Assembly: GCF_001042615.1 (NCBI RefSeq)
Contig: NZ_AP012327.1
Location: 186,001 to 250,000 of the forward strand
DNA: 64,000 nucleotides
DNA from: Bifidobacterium catenulatum subsp. kashiwanohense JCM 15439 = DSM 21854
Lineage (GTDB): Bacteria; Actinomycetota; Actinomycetes; Actinomycetales; Bifidobacteriaceae
Direction of reading: 5' to 3'
Position numbers and translations under genes: made by a program. Of the stretch, positions 1-9,879 are shown one piece after another; the first letter of the stretch is position 1; each line of letters starts with the position of its first letter. Below the pieces are notes generated by a model, which saw only the letters and a program-made list of their open reading frames with translations, made no database searches and was not told the origin of the DNA.

Positions 1-1
1 C

Positions 2-127
2 TCAACGTTCGTGAACGCGAATCCGGGTACTCCCAAGCACATCTACTGCACATACACGGCAATGCTCAAAACGCGAGCGGCGCTCGGCAAAATCGCCGAA
101 GTCGCCGACGCTGGCGTGGGCAAGTGA
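2..127 (+). CDS. murT: MurT C-terminal end (partial, cut by window start)
   Basis: Only the last 41 codons are present, read in frame 2 and ending at TGA. The tail contains TYTAML followed by a short helix, which fits the C-terminal domain (DUF1727) of MurT. MurT is the Mur-ligase-like, ATP-using subunit of lipid II isoglutaminyl synthase; it amidates the D-Glu of the peptidoglycan stem peptide with ammonia from GatD. The fragment is too short to identify alone. The call rests largely on gatD starting 75 bp downstream on the same strand, since murT-gatD is a conserved pair in Gram-positive bacteria. Confidence 0.7.
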   Translation, partial: STFVNANPGTPKHIYCTYTAMLKTRAALGKIAEVADAGVGK

Positions 128-202
128 CGGCGCGCATCCGCGCAATCCGGCAAAACGTGCGAAAAACGCATGAAAACGTATGAAACGCATGAGGGAGACG
201 AT

Positions 203-961
203 ATGAGCCAGACAATCGACATCGTGTCGCTATATCCGAAAGACATGAACATCTACGGCGACTCCGGTAACGTACTCACCATCCAGCGCCGACTCGCGCT
301 GTACGGCTACGAACCGCACGTGCACGCCTACAATCAGGGCGACGCGTGGCCCGAACATGTCGATATGATTCTGGGCGGCGGCGGCCAAGACACCGGCCAG
401 AAGAAAATCATCGACGACTTCTTCAAACGCGCCGACCTGCTGCGCTCGCTGGCTGCCGACGGCACCCCCATGCTCATGATCTGCGGCCTGTACCAGCTGT
501 TCGGCGAATATTTCGAAACGGTGGATGGTTCCCGACTCGACGGCATCGGCGTGATCGGCGCGTACACGGTCGGTCAGGAAGTGCGCATGATCGGCAATCT
601 GACCGAGCATTCCGCCGATTTCGGCGACATCGTCGGTTACGAAAACCATTCCGGCCAGACCTTCCTGCGCGAAGGCGTGCAGCCGCTCGGCACTGTCGAC
701 GCGGACGGCACCGGCAACAATGGCGAGGATCATACGGAAGGCGCGCGCGTCAACAATGTGATTGGCACATACATGCACGGTTCGCTGCTGCCGAAGAATC
801 CCGCGATCGCCGATTTTCTGATCCGTACCGCCGTGGAACGCCGATATGGTTCGTTCGATCCGGTTGCTGCAGGGCAAACGCAAGCGCAGCGTGCGGAACT
901 TGACAGCATCAATACGATTGCAGGCAACGCGCGTCGCGTGGCCATGGCGCGCCCGCGCTGA
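203..961 (+). CDS. gatD: GatD, glutamine amidotransferase subunit of lipid II isoglutaminyl synthase
   Basis: This 252-residue class I glutamine amidotransferase (CobB/CobQ-like) hydrolyses glutamine and feeds ammonia to MurT for amidation of lipid II. The nucleophile is Cys94 in MLMICGLYQ and the catalytic His is His192 in GTYMHGSLL; both motifs and their spacing fit GatD. I chose the ATG at 203 because GAGGGAGACGAT lies just before it and the product then begins MSQTIDIVSLYPKD. An in-frame ATG at 170 would add 11 residues without a better ribosome binding site. The gene follows murT by 75 bp and is probably cotranscribed. Confidence 0.93.
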   Translation: MSQTIDIVSLYPKDMNIYGDSGNVLTIQRRLALYGYEPHVHAYNQGDAWPEHVDMILGGGGQDTGQKKIIDDFFKRADLLRSLAADGTPMLMICGLYQLFGEYFETVDGSRLDGIGVIGAYTVGQEVRMIGNLTEHSADFGDIVGYENHSGQTFLREGVQPLGTVDADGTGNNGEDHTEGARVNNVIGTYMHGSLLPKNPAIADFLIRTAVERRYGSFDPVAAGQTQAQRAELDSINTIAGNARRVAMARPR

Positions 962-1157
962 TCGGTTGTTCGTTTTTGCGCGAGTTTCGCACGATTACGC
1001 TGTCCTGCGTTTTCGCGGCTTCGTTTTCGTTTTCCGTACGCTGTGAGCATACGGCAGCGAGCCTTCCGCAGAATTGCGACAATTGACCAGTTTCGTTGAC
1101 TTTATCTGTGAAGATAATGCGATAGAGTGGGTACTACCATCACCTAAGGAGGTAATC

Positions 1158-1406
1158 ATGGCTGATTTTGATTTTGGTGACGGCCTGCGTAAGGTCTTCC
1201 TCGCCGGCGTTGGCGCTTTGGCGACCACAGTTGAGAAGAGCCAGGAAATCGTTGACGATCTCGTCAAGAAGGGCGAGCTGACCGTCGAACAGGGCAAGGC
1301 CCTCAACGCCGAACTCAAGCACAAGGTCGCGGAGGTCAAGGAAGCTTCCGAAGCCAAGGCTGCAGAGGAAACCAAGGAAGCGGAGCCTGAAGCCAAAGCT
1401 GAGTAA
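1158..1406 (+). CDS. Small phasin-like helical protein
   Basis: An 82-residue protein with a short amphipathic start (FGDGLRKVFLAGVGALA) and a long, highly charged helix rich in K, E and A that ends in a low-complexity KAEEETKEAEPE-type tail. This is the pattern of phasin-related or PhaF-like coiled-coil proteins; no enzymatic motif is visible and the function is unknown. A strong AAGGAGGT at 1146-1153 sets the start at 1158. TTGACT at 1096-1101 may be a -35 hexamer. A hairpin with 10-bp arms follows the stop. The gene looks monocistronic and well translated. Confidence 0.75.
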   Translation: MADFDFGDGLRKVFLAGVGALATTVEKSQEIVDDLVKKGELTVEQGKALNAELKHKVAEVKEASEAKAAEETKEAEPEAKAE

Positions 1407-1421
1407 CGTTCAATCGTTCCC

Positions 1422-1459
1422 ATCGCCGTCTGCGCGTCGCATCACGTTCAGACGGCGAT
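1422..1459 (+). terminator. Hairpin after the phasin-like gene
   Basis: The arms ATCGCCGTCT and AGACGGCGAT are perfect complements separated by 18 nt. Only a short T stretch follows (TTTG), so termination is likely but not certain. Confidence 0.6.
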
Positions 1460-1505
1460 TTGCTATGCGGACCTTGCACGGCATGCGAAACGTGCGAAAA
1501 ACCGC

Positions 1506-1541
1506 GTGCGAATCGCATGAAACGTGCGAATCGCATGAAAT
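1506..1541 (+). repeat. Two tandem 18-bp repeats upstream of the ABC1 kinase
   Basis: GTGCGAATCGCATGAAA plus one variable base occurs twice in tandem at 1506-1523 and 1524-1541. A looser version of the motif (CGCATGAAA, ACGTATGAAA, ACGCATGA) lies just ahead of gatD at about 157-190. The unit contains the short palindrome TGCGAATCGCA with an odd centre. Its function is unknown. Confidence 0.7.
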
Positions 1542-1606
1542 ACGCGATACGTAAGCCCCCATGAATCCCACTCATCGTAATCCGACCAACGTTTGCGAGC
1601 AGCGAT

Positions 1607-3460
1607 ATGTCTTTGAATTCCCCAATCGAGCCGGATGCGGCCCGCCCCGAAAGCGTGGAACCGGTCACGCTCTCTGACCGAGTCAACGCGGTGATCAATC
1701 CGACGGCGGACCCCTCGCCTGACGCGGCGGCGGCAACGGCAGCCAAATTCGCGGAAAAAACGGGAATGCCGCAATCGCGCAAACAGAACAGCGCAGCTTT
1801 TACGCAACCCGAAACTATCGGACTGTTTGGCTCTCGCAAAGACTCCTTCTCGCAGCGTTACCACCTAACGCGACGTGGCAAACTGAAACGACTTACGCAA
1901 ATCGCACAAATCGTCAACCAGTTCGACATTGTGCACGGACTGACGCCCATCAAAATGCGTCTCATGCTCGAAGCGCTCGGCCCGACCTTCGTGAAAGTCG
2001 GACAGATCCTATCCATGCGCTCCGAAATCCTGCCCCAATCATTCTGCGACGAGCTGTCCAAACTTCGTGCCGATGCCGATCCTATGCCGTACGGTACGGT
2101 ACTGCAGGTGCTTGAGGACGAATATGGTCGTCCTGTTGGCGAGATCTTCGAACATATCAACGCCACGCCGCTTGGCTCAGCGAGTCTTGCACAGGTGCAT
2201 CGCGCGAAACTTTCCACCGGCGAGGACGTGGCCGTAAAAGTACAGCGGCCGGGAGTGCGCGAAACCATGGCGCAGGATGTGTCCATCATGCGCACCATCG
2301 CACGAATAGCCGCCAAAACCATGCACAGTGCGCAAGTGGTCGATCTCTCCGGCGTGGTCGAGGAATTGTGGGACACCTTTGAATCGGAAACCGACTTTTT
2401 GATCGAGACCCGCAATTTGGCGGAATTCAAACGATTCTGCGAACGCTACAAATACATGGACTGCCCGAAGCCCTACCCGGAACTGTGTACCGAGCATGTG
2501 GTGGTCATGGACTATGTGGAGGGCATTTCCGTTTCGCACCCCAACGAACTTATCGAAGCGGGCTACGATCTGAAGGAGATAGGCACCAAACTTGTGGACA
2601 ACTACGCCACGCAAGTGCTTGACGAAGGCTTCTTCCATGCGGATCCGCACCCGGGTAACATCATGGTGCGCGGCGGGCAGATCGTGCTGCTTGACCTTGG
2701 TATGACGGGTCGGCTTAATGCCAAAACCCGTTCCGTGCTGAAGGATATGATCTTTGCCGTCGCCAAACAGGATTCGCCCGCGCTTGCCGACGGTCTACTG
2801 CGTTTCGCCGGCGCCGAGGCCGATCCGGAGGATTATCCGGCGTTATTGGCCGACTTGGACGTGATCGTCAAGGAATTCGGCACAGTGGATTTGGCCGAGC
2901 TGGATATCGCCGCCATGCTCACCGCATTGACGCAAATGGCGCAACGACACGGCATTGAAGTGCCGAGCACTGTCACCACGGTCGGGCGTGCGCTGGTCAC
3001 TTTGGAAGGCTTGCTCGACGAGTTCATTCCAGACGTGAATATGATTCAGATCATCTCCGACCATATCGCCGCAAGTACGTCGAAGAAGGATTTCGCCAAG
3101 GATGAGGCGAAATCACTGGTTATCGAAGGTCATCAGGCACTGCACAGTCTGCTCGCTGCCGCCAATGAGCTGAAAGTGGCCTCCCGTATGCTTACGCGCG
3201 GCCAATTGCGCGTGAATATGGAGCTGGTCGGCTCGCAGGAACCGATCCATCTGCTTGCCAACATGGTGAACAGGCTTACGATGGCGCTGATTGTCGTCGG
3301 ATTGTTCATCGGCTCGTCGATCGTGTACTATGCGGGCATCAAACCGGTGATTTTCGGTATTCCGATCGTTGGTTTCCTCGGCTATGTGATCGCGTTCATT
3401 TTGTCCGTCTGGATCGTGTTCGACATTTACTTCAAGGGGCGTTCCAACAAAAAACGGTAG
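1607..3460 (+). CDS. ABC1/AarF/UbiB-family atypical kinase
   Basis: This 617-residue protein belongs to the UbiB/ABC1 (ADCK-like) family of protein-kinase-like ATPases. Visible landmarks are the KxGQ motif (KVGQILSMRSE, about 130-140), the alanine-rich loop with its lysine (SASLAQVHRAK...VAVKVQRPG), the catalytic ADPHPGNI near residue 345, the LLDLGMTGRL metal-binding motif near 360, and two C-terminal transmembrane helices after residue about 555. A disordered extension of roughly 80 residues precedes the domain. In quinone-making bacteria the family supports ubiquinone synthesis. Bifidobacteria are generally held to lack respiratory quinones, so the role here is unknown, perhaps lipid or membrane homeostasis. 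Confidence 0.88.
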   Translation: MSLNSPIEPDAARPESVEPVTLSDRVNAVINPTADPSPDAAAATAAKFAEKTGMPQSRKQNSAAFTQPETIGLFGSRKDSFSQRYHLTRRGKLKRLTQIAQIVNQFDIVHGLTPIKMRLMLEALGPTFVKVGQILSMRSEILPQSFCDELSKLRADADPMPYGTVLQVLEDEYGRPVGEIFEHINATPLGSASLAQVHRAKLSTGEDVAVKVQRPGVRETMAQDVSIMRTIARIAAKTMHSAQVVDLSGVVEELWDTFESETDFLIETRNLAEFKRFCERYKYMDCPKPYPELCTEHVVVMDYVEGISVSHPNELIEAGYDLKEIGTKLVDNYATQVLDEGFFHADPHPGNIMVRGGQIVLLDLGMTGRLNAKTRSVLKDMIFAVAKQDSPALADGLLRFAGAEADPEDYPALLADLDVIVKEFGTVDLAELDIAAMLTALTQMAQRHGIEVPSTVTTVGRALVTLEGLLDEFIPDVNMIQIISDHIAASTSKKDFAKDEAKSLVIEGHQALHSLLAAANELKVASRMLTRGQLRVNMELVGSQEPIHLLANMVNRLTMALIVVGLFIGSSIVYYAGIKPVIFGIPIVGFLGYVIAFILSVWIVFDIYFKGRSNKKR

Positions 3461-3568
3461 TTTTTTGTGATTTATAGGCTAATCTCAGAAGAGACAGATT
3501 CGATGGCCGCGAACGGTGCGAACCAACGCGAGAGAATGCGCGAACGGCCGCGTAAGGGAGGAAAGCCC

Positions 3569-4633
3569 ATGTCCAAATCATTCGTTAACAAAGTGCTGGT
3601 GGGCGGTGCGCTCGCTGCAGGAGCCGCAGTATGGGCGATCGCGCCGCGTACCTTCTCCGACAAGCGCCGCAACTATGTGCCGTCCATTCCCGACGCGTGG
3701 TATGCGCATCGCGGTCTGCATGACGCAGGTTCCGGTCTGACCGCGCAGTACGCCAACGAAAGCGGCGAATATGTGGCGCTGGCACGTCGCATGGCCATGA
3801 AGGCGGGCTATGGCAGCCCTAGTGTAGCCGGGGCGATCGCTCCGGAGAACTCGCTTGCGGCATTCGCAGCGGCCTGCGAAGCCGGCTATGGCATCGAGCT
3901 TGACCTGCAAATGACCGCCGACGGCGAAATCGTGGTGGTGCATGACGGCGATCTGATGCGCGTCGCCGGAGATCCACGCCGCGTGGCCGATCTCACCTAC
4001 GATGAGCTGACTCGCATCCCGCTGTTCCCAACCGATGCCCCAGGTGCCGCTGTGGCAGCGCCGTTGTCGGGCTCGCTGGAGAAGCCGCCGCTGGTCACTA
4101 CTCCCGACAGTGCTCCGGACGGATACTTCCAGCATGTGCCGCTGTTCACCGACGTGCTCAAGGTAGTGGCGGGCCGTGTGCCGCTGATCGTTGAATACAA
4201 GTTCGATGACAATTCCAAGTGGGGTCCGCGCGATGTCGAGCTTATGGAAAAGGGCGACGCACTGCTGCAAGCCTATTCCGGCGCGTATGTGATCGAATCG
4301 TTCAATCCGGCCGCCGTCAACTGGTATAAGGAGAACCGTCCGGAAGTGTGCCGTGGCCAGCTTTCCTGGTGGCCGCAGGGGGAGGAGAAGCCGTCTGATC
4401 CGGGTGCGCTCGCCAAGGAATATGCGGCCGGTGCGTTGATTTTCGACTGGATTTCCCGCCCTGATTTCGTCGCCTACGACTGGCATGGTGGCAACAGTCC
4501 GCAGGTGCGGTTGGCTCGTTTCATGGGTGCCGTTCCCGTGTCGTGGACGGTGCGTAGCCGCGATGAGCTCGCCCAGTGCGATGACTGGTTCGACCATCAT
4601 ATTTTCGAGGCGTTCGTGCCCGACGAGCAGTAG
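3569..4633 (+). CDS. Glycerophosphodiester phosphodiesterase family protein
   Basis: A 354-residue GDPD-type TIM-barrel enzyme, expected to split glycerophosphodiesters into glycerol-3-phosphate and an alcohol. Motifs are HRGLHDA, PENSLAAFAAACEAGYGIELDLQMTADGE (in pieces) and VVHDGDLMRV, giving the catalytic HR, E/D and HD residues. The N-terminus (VLVGGALAAGAAVWAIA) is a likely membrane anchor, placing the enzyme at the outer face of the membrane. I chose the ATG at 3569, preceded by AAGGGAGGAAAG. A longer frame to 3467 lacks a ribosome binding site and would put a charged stretch before the anchor. It ends against a bidirectional terminator shared with upp. Confidence 0.88.
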   Translation: MSKSFVNKVLVGGALAAGAAVWAIAPRTFSDKRRNYVPSIPDAWYAHRGLHDAGSGLTAQYANESGEYVALARRMAMKAGYGSPSVAGAIAPENSLAAFAAACEAGYGIELDLQMTADGEIVVVHDGDLMRVAGDPRRVADLTYDELTRIPLFPTDAPGAAVAAPLSGSLEKPPLVTTPDSAPDGYFQHVPLFTDVLKVVAGRVPLIVEYKFDDNSKWGPRDVELMEKGDALLQAYSGAYVIESFNPAAVNWYKENRPEVCRGQLSWWPQGEEKPSDPGALAKEYAAGALIFDWISRPDFVAYDWHGGNSPQVRLARFMGAVPVSWTVRSRDELAQCDDWFDHHIFEAFVPDEQ

Positions 4634-4651
4634 AGGTTTTACATATGATTT

Positions 4652-4698
4652 CGGCCTGCCGTCGCATGATTTGCGTTGTGGCAGGCCGTTTTTTTTTA
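4652..4698. terminator. Terminator between the GDPD gene and upp
   Basis: Arms CGGCCTGCC and GGCAGGCCG with a 19-nt loop are followed by ten T on the plus strand. It ends the plus-strand GDPD transcript. The convergent upp transcript may also use the stem. Confidence 0.85.
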
Positions 4699-4750
4699 TT
4701 CGATTTACTCGATTGACTGATTGGACCGATTCGGTTGAGCTCTGCTTCGG

Positions 4751-5392
4751 TCAGTCGATCACGCCATACAGACGGTCGCCGGCATCGCCCAAGCCTGGCA
4801 CGATGTAGCACTTGTCGTTGAGCTTCTTGTCGACGGCGCACAGCACCAGCTTGAACTTGATGGACGGGTCGAGGTTCTCTTCAACGAACTTCAGGCCTTC
4901 CGGAGCGCCCAGAATGCACACGGCGGTAACATCCTTCGCGCCACGCTCGGCCAGGTAATGCGTTGCTGCGACCAGCGTGCCGCCGGTGGCGAGCATCGGG
5001 TCGATCAGGAAGCACTGACGGCCGCTCAAATCGTCGGGCAGACGGTTCGCGTACGTGATCTGCTGGGTCGGGTTCTCCTCGTCGCGCTTCATGCCGAGGA
5101 AGCCGACTTCGGCGGACGGAATCATCTTGGTCATGCCGTCAAGCATGCCCAGACCCGCGCGCAGCACAGGCACAATGATCGGTGCCGGGGAAGCGATGTG
5201 CTTGCCTACCATCGGAGCGACCGGGGTTTCAATCGGCTTGTCCACGACTGCGATGTCGCGGGTGGCTTCGTAAGCCTCAAGCATCACGAGTTCGGAAACG
5301 AGCTCGCGGAACGTGGAGGACGGGGTGTTCTTATCGCGAAGAACGGTGAGCTTATGGTCCACCAGCGGGTGGTTCAAAACATGAATATCCAT
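4751..5392 (-). CDS. upp: Uracil phosphoribosyltransferase
   Basis: This 213-residue enzyme converts uracil and PRPP to UMP in pyrimidine salvage. The PRPP-binding loop reads [11 protein letters not shown], and the uracil-binding C-terminus ends [16 protein letters not shown], as in the family. The start at 5392 ([11 protein letters not shown]) matches the conserved N-terminus; the frame stays open upstream to 5581 but that part is hydrophobic and non-conserved. No clear Shine-Dalgarno precedes the ATG. The closest promoter-like bases would give a very short or absent leader, which I cannot prove. Confidence 0.95.
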   Translation of the reverse strand: MDIHVLNHPLVDHKLTVLRDKNTPSSTFRELVSELVMLEAYEATRDIAVVDKPIETPVAPMVGKHIASPAPIIVPVLRAGLGMLDGMTKMIPSAEVGFLGMKRDEENPTQQITYANRLPDDLSGRQCFLIDPMLATGGTLVAATHYLAERGAKDVTAVCILGAPEGLKFVEENLDPSIKFKLVLCAVDKKLNDKCYIVPGLGDAGDRLYGVID

Positions 5393-5714
5393 ATTTTCTA
5401 AGCGTAGTCCATAATTGCGAGGAAAAGCGCGGGAGCTGGGAAAGGAGTCAAGAAAGACGATGAAAAATCGTATGAAAAAAGCAACGAAATTTAAGAAGAG
5501 GGGAAAGCGCCGAACCACGAAAGCGCCTGTCGGCGCAAAGGCCGCTCGCAGCGGCAAAAAATGGAGCCCGGGGCTATGCATGGCCCGGCGCGAATTCCTA
5601 TTCTACAGATGCTGCAGACCGCACGGTACGCCGTGTCGCGAATTGATATTGCGATTGGTGTGCGGCACTTTTATTAGGGGATAAGAGAAGTGGATTGCAT
5701 TACTCCAGATTGCG
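5393..5714. other. 322-bp intergenic region upstream of upp with a doubtful K/R-rich ORF
   Basis: The region lies between the upp start and the stop of the unknown minus-strand gene. On the plus strand a frame from 5460 to 5684 begins [18 protein letters not shown] and has AAAGGAG 13 nt upstream, but its second half is cysteine- and arginine-rich without recognisable pattern, and no terminator follows. I do not call it a gene. Short inverted repeats (CCGCTCGCAGCGG; GCCCGGGGCTATGCATGGC) are present without a T run. Confidence 0.4.
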
Positions 5715-6470
5715 CTACTCCAGTTTTCCTCGCCTCCACAGATTCGCCCCATGACGAAAATCCTTGGCGGTGACAAACAGATTGCCGGCCGTGTGCATCA
5801 AGCGGGCCGCTTTCGTGCGTGCTTGCTTTTTCGTGGCGTCCGAGCTTTCCGCTTGTACGGCCTCTGAATTCACCGCCTCCAAGCGTGAGGCCATATTTCG
5901 TGCCTCAATGCGCAATCCCAACGCAACCACGTCGGTGAACGCCGCCGCACGTTCCAACGCAATCGCGAAATCGCCGGTGAATGCGCCCGCCAGAATCGAA
6001 TCGGCGGTGTGTGCAATGTCATCTTCCGTGGGTGCTTGGTCGACTCCGGCAATTGCCGAAGCGGTAGTTGCAACCGGTTCTCCGACGCGCCACAATCGTG
6101 CGATCGACTCACGATTCTTCCGCATCCACGTGCGCAGCACATACAGTCGCCATAGAATGCCCGGCAGCGAATCCGGCTCGGATTTGCTCCATAATTCGGC
6201 GATTACGTCAACGCCTTCGCGGTCCACCAGCGTGAGCACGCGTTCCACGAGTTCGGCGTCCTGCGTGTGATGCACGCGGTCCAGCAGCGCGGCCGCCGAG
6301 GCGTGGCTCATCTCGTTGATTTGTGCCGGATCGGCACCTCCCGCAATATTGTCGGCCATCATCTGGTCGAGTTGCCCCGGGCGGGCCGGGCGCGGCGATC
6401 CAGTGTTGGTGAAACCGGCGGAACGGCTTGGAATAACCGAGCCGGAACCGTAATGCATGTTAGTAGACAA
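5715..6470 (-). CDS. Conserved actinobacterial protein of unknown function
   Basis: A 251-residue soluble, alanine-rich and probably all-helical protein; I do not recognise the family. Residues about 1-35 are disordered and low in complexity. The middle contains a [21 protein letters not shown] stretch (quoted in part as LRTWMRKN), and the C-terminus is basic ([19 protein letters not shown]). There is no signal peptide or membrane helix. It overlaps the end of the Nudix-SixA gene by 11 bp, so the two are translationally coupled, and it may share a role in nucleotide or phosphate housekeeping. That last point is inference from position only. Confidence 0.7.
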   Translation of the reverse strand: MSTNMHYGSGSVIPSRSAGFTNTGSPRPARPGQLDQMMADNIAGGADPAQINEMSHASAAALLDRVHHTQDAELVERVLTLVDREGVDVIAELWSKSEPDSLPGILWRLYVLRTWMRKNRESIARLWRVGEPVATTASAIAGVDQAPTEDDIAHTADSILAGAFTGDFAIALERAAAFTDVVALGLRIEARNMASRLEAVNSEAVQAESSDATKKQARTKAARLMHTAGNLFVTAKDFRHGANLWRRGKLE

Positions 6471-7557
6471 TGGGTGAAACCTTTTGAATGTCGATAATGC
6501 TGGGACCTTGCGGCGTATCGATTATAAACAGCGCTACGGCGGTGCCGGTAGGCATGAACGGCGTTTTGGCGATGAGCTGCTTGGAGAGCGCCTTGCGAGC
6601 GCACAGTCCGCGCAGATGGTCAAACATACCCCCGATTACCGGTCGGTGCATGCAGATCGCCGTGGTTTCGCGGGTTTTGAGCGTGAGCTGGATCTGCTTG
6701 AGGAACGCCAGCCATGCGATGGTCGGGTGTTCGGCAAAGGCGTCTTCCGTGAGCGCGTCGATGTGTTCCATCGGGCGTTCGGTCTGCCAGCTAAGCACCT
6801 GCAGTGTTTCCTGGCAGCGTAGCCATGGTGAGGTTGCGAGGCGGGTTGGGTTGTAGCAGGCAAGTTCGCGGTTGAGTGCGAATGCCGCGGCCGCGCCTTT
6901 CGGAGTGATCGGTCGGTTCGCGTCGGTGCCTTTCCATGATTTGCGCGATTCAGCCTTGGCATGGCGCACGATCAGCAGATTCTGCGCGGTTACGGCACCC
7001 TCCTGTACGCGGTCCACGAAGATGGCGAGGGTGTCTTTATCGGTGGAATGCGTGAGGATTTTACGTGCTTCACGTACGGAAACCCACACGATATCGTTGA
7101 TTTCGCCTACATCCGCGCGATGCACGGGACCGAATGCGTCAAGCAGATGTTCCGCATCATCTCCGGAAATTGGCTGCGCCATCCAATACAACGTGTGCTT
7201 GGTGTCGACGGTGCGATCGTGCGAATGCCGGGTTTTCTTGCCTTCTTCGGACAGCGGATATTCGACTTCGCACAGATACGGGCCGAGGGCGATGGAAACG
7301 CCTGTCTCCTCGCCGATTTCTCGCACTGCGGCATGACGATGCGATTCGCCCTGCTCGAGTTTGCCTTTCGGCCAGCTCCAGTCATCGTACTTTGGTCGAT
7401 GCACGATGCACACTTCAATGCTGTTGAGTTGTTCTTTTGGAGATTTCTGTGCTGCAATTGCTGGATTTTCAGCGATTTCGCTACCGGCTTTCCACCGCCA
7501 TACAATACCCCCGGCGGCTTCTACGACACGTCTCATGTTCTCGCTCATATCTTTCAT
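6460..7557 (-). CDS. Nudix hydrolase fused to a SixA-type histidine phosphatase
   Basis: A 365-residue two-domain protein. Residues about 10-165 are a Nudix hydrolase with an intact box, G65 to V87, fitting GX5EX7REUXEEXGU. Residues about 190-365 are a histidine phosphatase of the SixA/PGM type beginning [11 protein letters not shown] (RHA at 198-200). The same architecture is known in mycobacterial MutT1, which removes oxidised nucleotides and hydrolyses diadenosine polyphosphates. The gene runs with ppk on the same strand, as MutT1 neighbours ppk1 in mycobacteria. An alternative start at 7548 (MSENMRRVV) is equally plausible because neither ATG has a strong ribosome binding site. Confidence 0.88.
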   Translation of the reverse strand: MKDMSENMRRVVEAAGGIVWRWKAGSEIAENPAIAAQKSPKEQLNSIEVCIVHRPKYDDWSWPKGKLEQGESHRHAAVREIGEETGVSIALGPYLCEVEYPLSEEGKKTRHSHDRTVDTKHTLYWMAQPISGDDAEHLLDAFGPVHRADVGEINDIVWVSVREARKILTHSTDKDTLAIFVDRVQEGAVTAQNLLIVRHAKAESRKSWKGTDANRPITPKGAAAAFALNRELACYNPTRLATSPWLRCQETLQVLSWQTERPMEHIDALTEDAFAEHPTIAWLAFLKQIQLTLKTRETTAICMHRPVIGGMFDHLRGLCARKALSKQLIAKTPFMPTGTAVALFIIDTPQGPSIIDIQKVSPIVY

Positions 7558-7598
7558 TGTAAGTGGTAGGCGCGGTTATTGTTCATGATTGCGCAACG

Positions 7599-7636
7599 AA
7601 AATGGCCGATCCCGCAATTGCAGAATCGGCCATTTT
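7599..7636. terminator. Terminator downstream of ppk
   Basis: Perfect 12-bp arms AAAATGGCCGAT and ATCGGCCATTTT enclose 14 nt. On the minus strand the stem ends in TTTTCG, so it fits as the end of the ppk transcript. The A/T edges make it usable in both directions. Confidence 0.75.
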
Positions 7637-7644
7637 CTCGAAAC

Positions 7645-9879
7645 TTAGTGCCTTGCCGGTCGGCGCGTATGCTTCTTGATGAGATATTCCTGGGAATCGA
7701 CCAGCGGGCGACCCTCCTCATCTTTCGCATGGCGCACGTAGGTGCCGTCGGCTGCCATATGCCACGAGGTGGTGGAATCGGCCATCTGCAGATCCACGTA
7801 CTTGATCAGTTCGTCGATCTGCTCCGGAGCGGTGATGCGCACCAGCGCTTCGACTCGACGGTCGAGATTGCGGTGCATCAGATCGGCGGAACCGATCCAC
7901 ACTTCCGGACCTGCGGCCGGGCCTTCACCGATCTGCGGGCCATCGGAGTTCGCGAATGCGTAAATACGGCTGTGCTCGAGGAAACGACCCAGAATGGAAC
8001 GCACGCGAATGTTCTCGGAAAGTCCCGGAACACCCGGCTTGAGCGCGCAGATGCCGCGTTCCACGATGTCGATCTTCACGCCGGCCTGGCTTGCGCGGTA
8101 CAGCGCGTCAATGGTCTTCTCGTCAACGATGGAGTTGACCTTGATCTTGATCCATGCTTCCTTGCCTGCGCGTGCGGCATCCTCTTCGCGGCGGATGCGC
8201 TGAATCAGGCCGGAACGCACGGTACGCGGCGCCACCAGCAGACGGTGGAAGCTCGACTTCGGAGCATAACCGGACAGCTGGTTGAACAGGCGGGTCATAT
8301 CCTGACCGACCACCGGATCGCAGGTCAGCAAGCCGAGATCGGTGTAGATACGGGCGGTCTTCGGGTTGTAGTTACCGGTGCCCACATGGCAGTAGCGGCG
8401 CAGGCCGTCGGCTTCCTGACGTACCACAAGGCTCAGCTTGCAGTGGGTCTTCAGGCCCACGATGCCGTACACCACGTGCACGCCGGCGCGTTCCAGCTTG
8501 CGTGCCCATGCGATGTTGGCGTCTTCGTCAAAGCGTGCCTTGATTTCGACCAGCGCCAGCACCTGCTTGCCCGCATGCGCCGCGTCAATGAGCGCGTCGA
8601 TGATCGGGGAGTTGCTGGACGTACGGTACAACGTCTGCTTGATGGCGAGCACCTTCGGATCCGCCGCAGCCTGCGCTAGGAACGCCTGAACGGAGGTAGA
8701 GAACGAATCGTACGGGTGATGCAGGAGGATATCGCGTTCGCGAATCGCTGCAAAAATGTCTTGCGCGCGGGACGACTCCACCTCAGCAATCTGACGATTG
8801 GTGGTCGGTACGAACGAACGGTACTTCAAGTCCGGGCGGTCGATGCCGCCAAGCTCGAAGAGCACGGTCGCATCGAGCGGTGCCGGCAGGCGGTATACCT
8901 CATCGGCGCTGACGCGCAGCTGGTCGGCGAGCAGCTGGGAAAGGAACGGGCTGGTCTCGTCGGAAATCTCAAGACGGATCGGCGGTCCGAAACGACGGCG
9001 CAGCAGCTCCTTCTCCATGGCGTTGAGCAGGTTCTCTGCATCATCCTCTTCCACGTCAATATCCTCGTTACGGGTGACGCGGAAGGAACGTGCTTCCTTG
9101 ATGATCATGCCCGGGAACAGGGATTCCAGATGCGCGATGATCAGATTCTCCATGGTGATGAAGCCGTAGCGCACGTCGGTGGCATCGTCGTCGGTCATGT
9201 CGTCGACGGGCACGAGACGGTTCAGGTTTCCAGGAATCTTCACGCGTGCGAAGTGGGACTTTCCGGAAGCCGGATTCTCCACGAGCACGGCGAGGTTGAT
9301 GGAACCGCCGGAAATGTACGGGAACGGATGGGCCGGGTCCACGGCGAGCGGTGTCAGAACAGGGAATACCTGCTGACGGTAGTAGCGAGACAGGCGCTCC
9401 TGCTCGGCTGCGGTGAGCTTATCCCAGCTCAGAAGCACGATCTGTTCCTTCGCTAGGTCGGGAAGAATGTGATCGATCATGTAGTGCGCGTGCTCGTCCT
9501 GCAGGCGGTGCGCCTGCTCGCTGATGGCGCGCAGCTGCTGCCTTGGGCTCAAACCGGAGGCTGCCGTCACGGCGATGCCGGTGTCGATACGGCGCTTCAG
9601 GCCTGCGACGCGAACCATGAAGAACTCGTCGAGGTTGTTCGCGAAGATCGCGGCGAAGCTTGCGCGTTCGATGATCGGCAGGTCTTCGTCCTGAGCGAGT
9701 TCGAGGACGCGCTTGTTGAACTTCAGCCAGCTCAACTCGCGGTCGAAGAAGCGGTCGTTCGGCAACGGCTCTTCGCCGGCCTGAAGCTCACGCTTGTCGT
9801 TTTTATCGGTCTCGGCGATATGCTCAGCTATCTGGCTGCGCAAGATCGCCTTCGAGGGTGCGTCAAAAATCTGTGCCAT
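7645..9879 (-). CDS. ppk: Polyphosphate kinase 1
   Basis: A 744-residue PPK1, which reversibly polymerises ATP gamma-phosphate into inorganic polyphosphate, usually at the membrane. The N-terminal domain has the signature [19 protein letters not shown], and the phospholipase-D-like catalytic half holds His479 ([11 protein letters not shown]) and His498 (CHVGTGNYN). Their 19-residue spacing equals that of His435 and His454 in the E. coli enzyme. Length is normal for PPK1. Downstream on the same strand lie the Nudix-SixA gene and an unknown gene, a context that suggests linked phosphate and nucleotide turnover. Confidence 0.97.
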   Translation of the reverse strand: MAQIFDAPSKAILRSQIAEHIAETDKNDKRELQAGEEPLPNDRFFDRELSWLKFNKRVLELAQDEDLPIIERASFAAIFANNLDEFFMVRVAGLKRRIDTGIAVTAASGLSPRQQLRAISEQAHRLQDEHAHYMIDHILPDLAKEQIVLLSWDKLTAAEQERLSRYYRQQVFPVLTPLAVDPAHPFPYISGGSINLAVLVENPASGKSHFARVKIPGNLNRLVPVDDMTDDDATDVRYGFITMENLIIAHLESLFPGMIIKEARSFRVTRNEDIDVEEDDAENLLNAMEKELLRRRFGPPIRLEISDETSPFLSQLLADQLRVSADEVYRLPAPLDATVLFELGGIDRPDLKYRSFVPTTNRQIAEVESSRAQDIFAAIRERDILLHHPYDSFSTSVQAFLAQAAADPKVLAIKQTLYRTSSNSPIIDALIDAAHAGKQVLALVEIKARFDEDANIAWARKLERAGVHVVYGIVGLKTHCKLSLVVRQEADGLRRYCHVGTGNYNPKTARIYTDLGLLTCDPVVGQDMTRLFNQLSGYAPKSSFHRLLVAPRTVRSGLIQRIRREEDAARAGKEAWIKIKVNSIVDEKTIDALYRASQAGVKIDIVERGICALKPGVPGLSENIRVRSILGRFLEHSRIYAFANSDGPQIGEGPAAGPEVWIGSADLMHRNLDRRVEALVRITAPEQIDELIKYVDLQMADSTTSWHMAADGTYVRHAKDEEGRPLVDSQEYLIKKHTRRPARH

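Noticed and set aside
5460..5684. Lys/Arg-rich small protein upstream of upp
   Set aside because: Ribosome binding site is too far, the second half has no recognisable pattern and there is no terminator.
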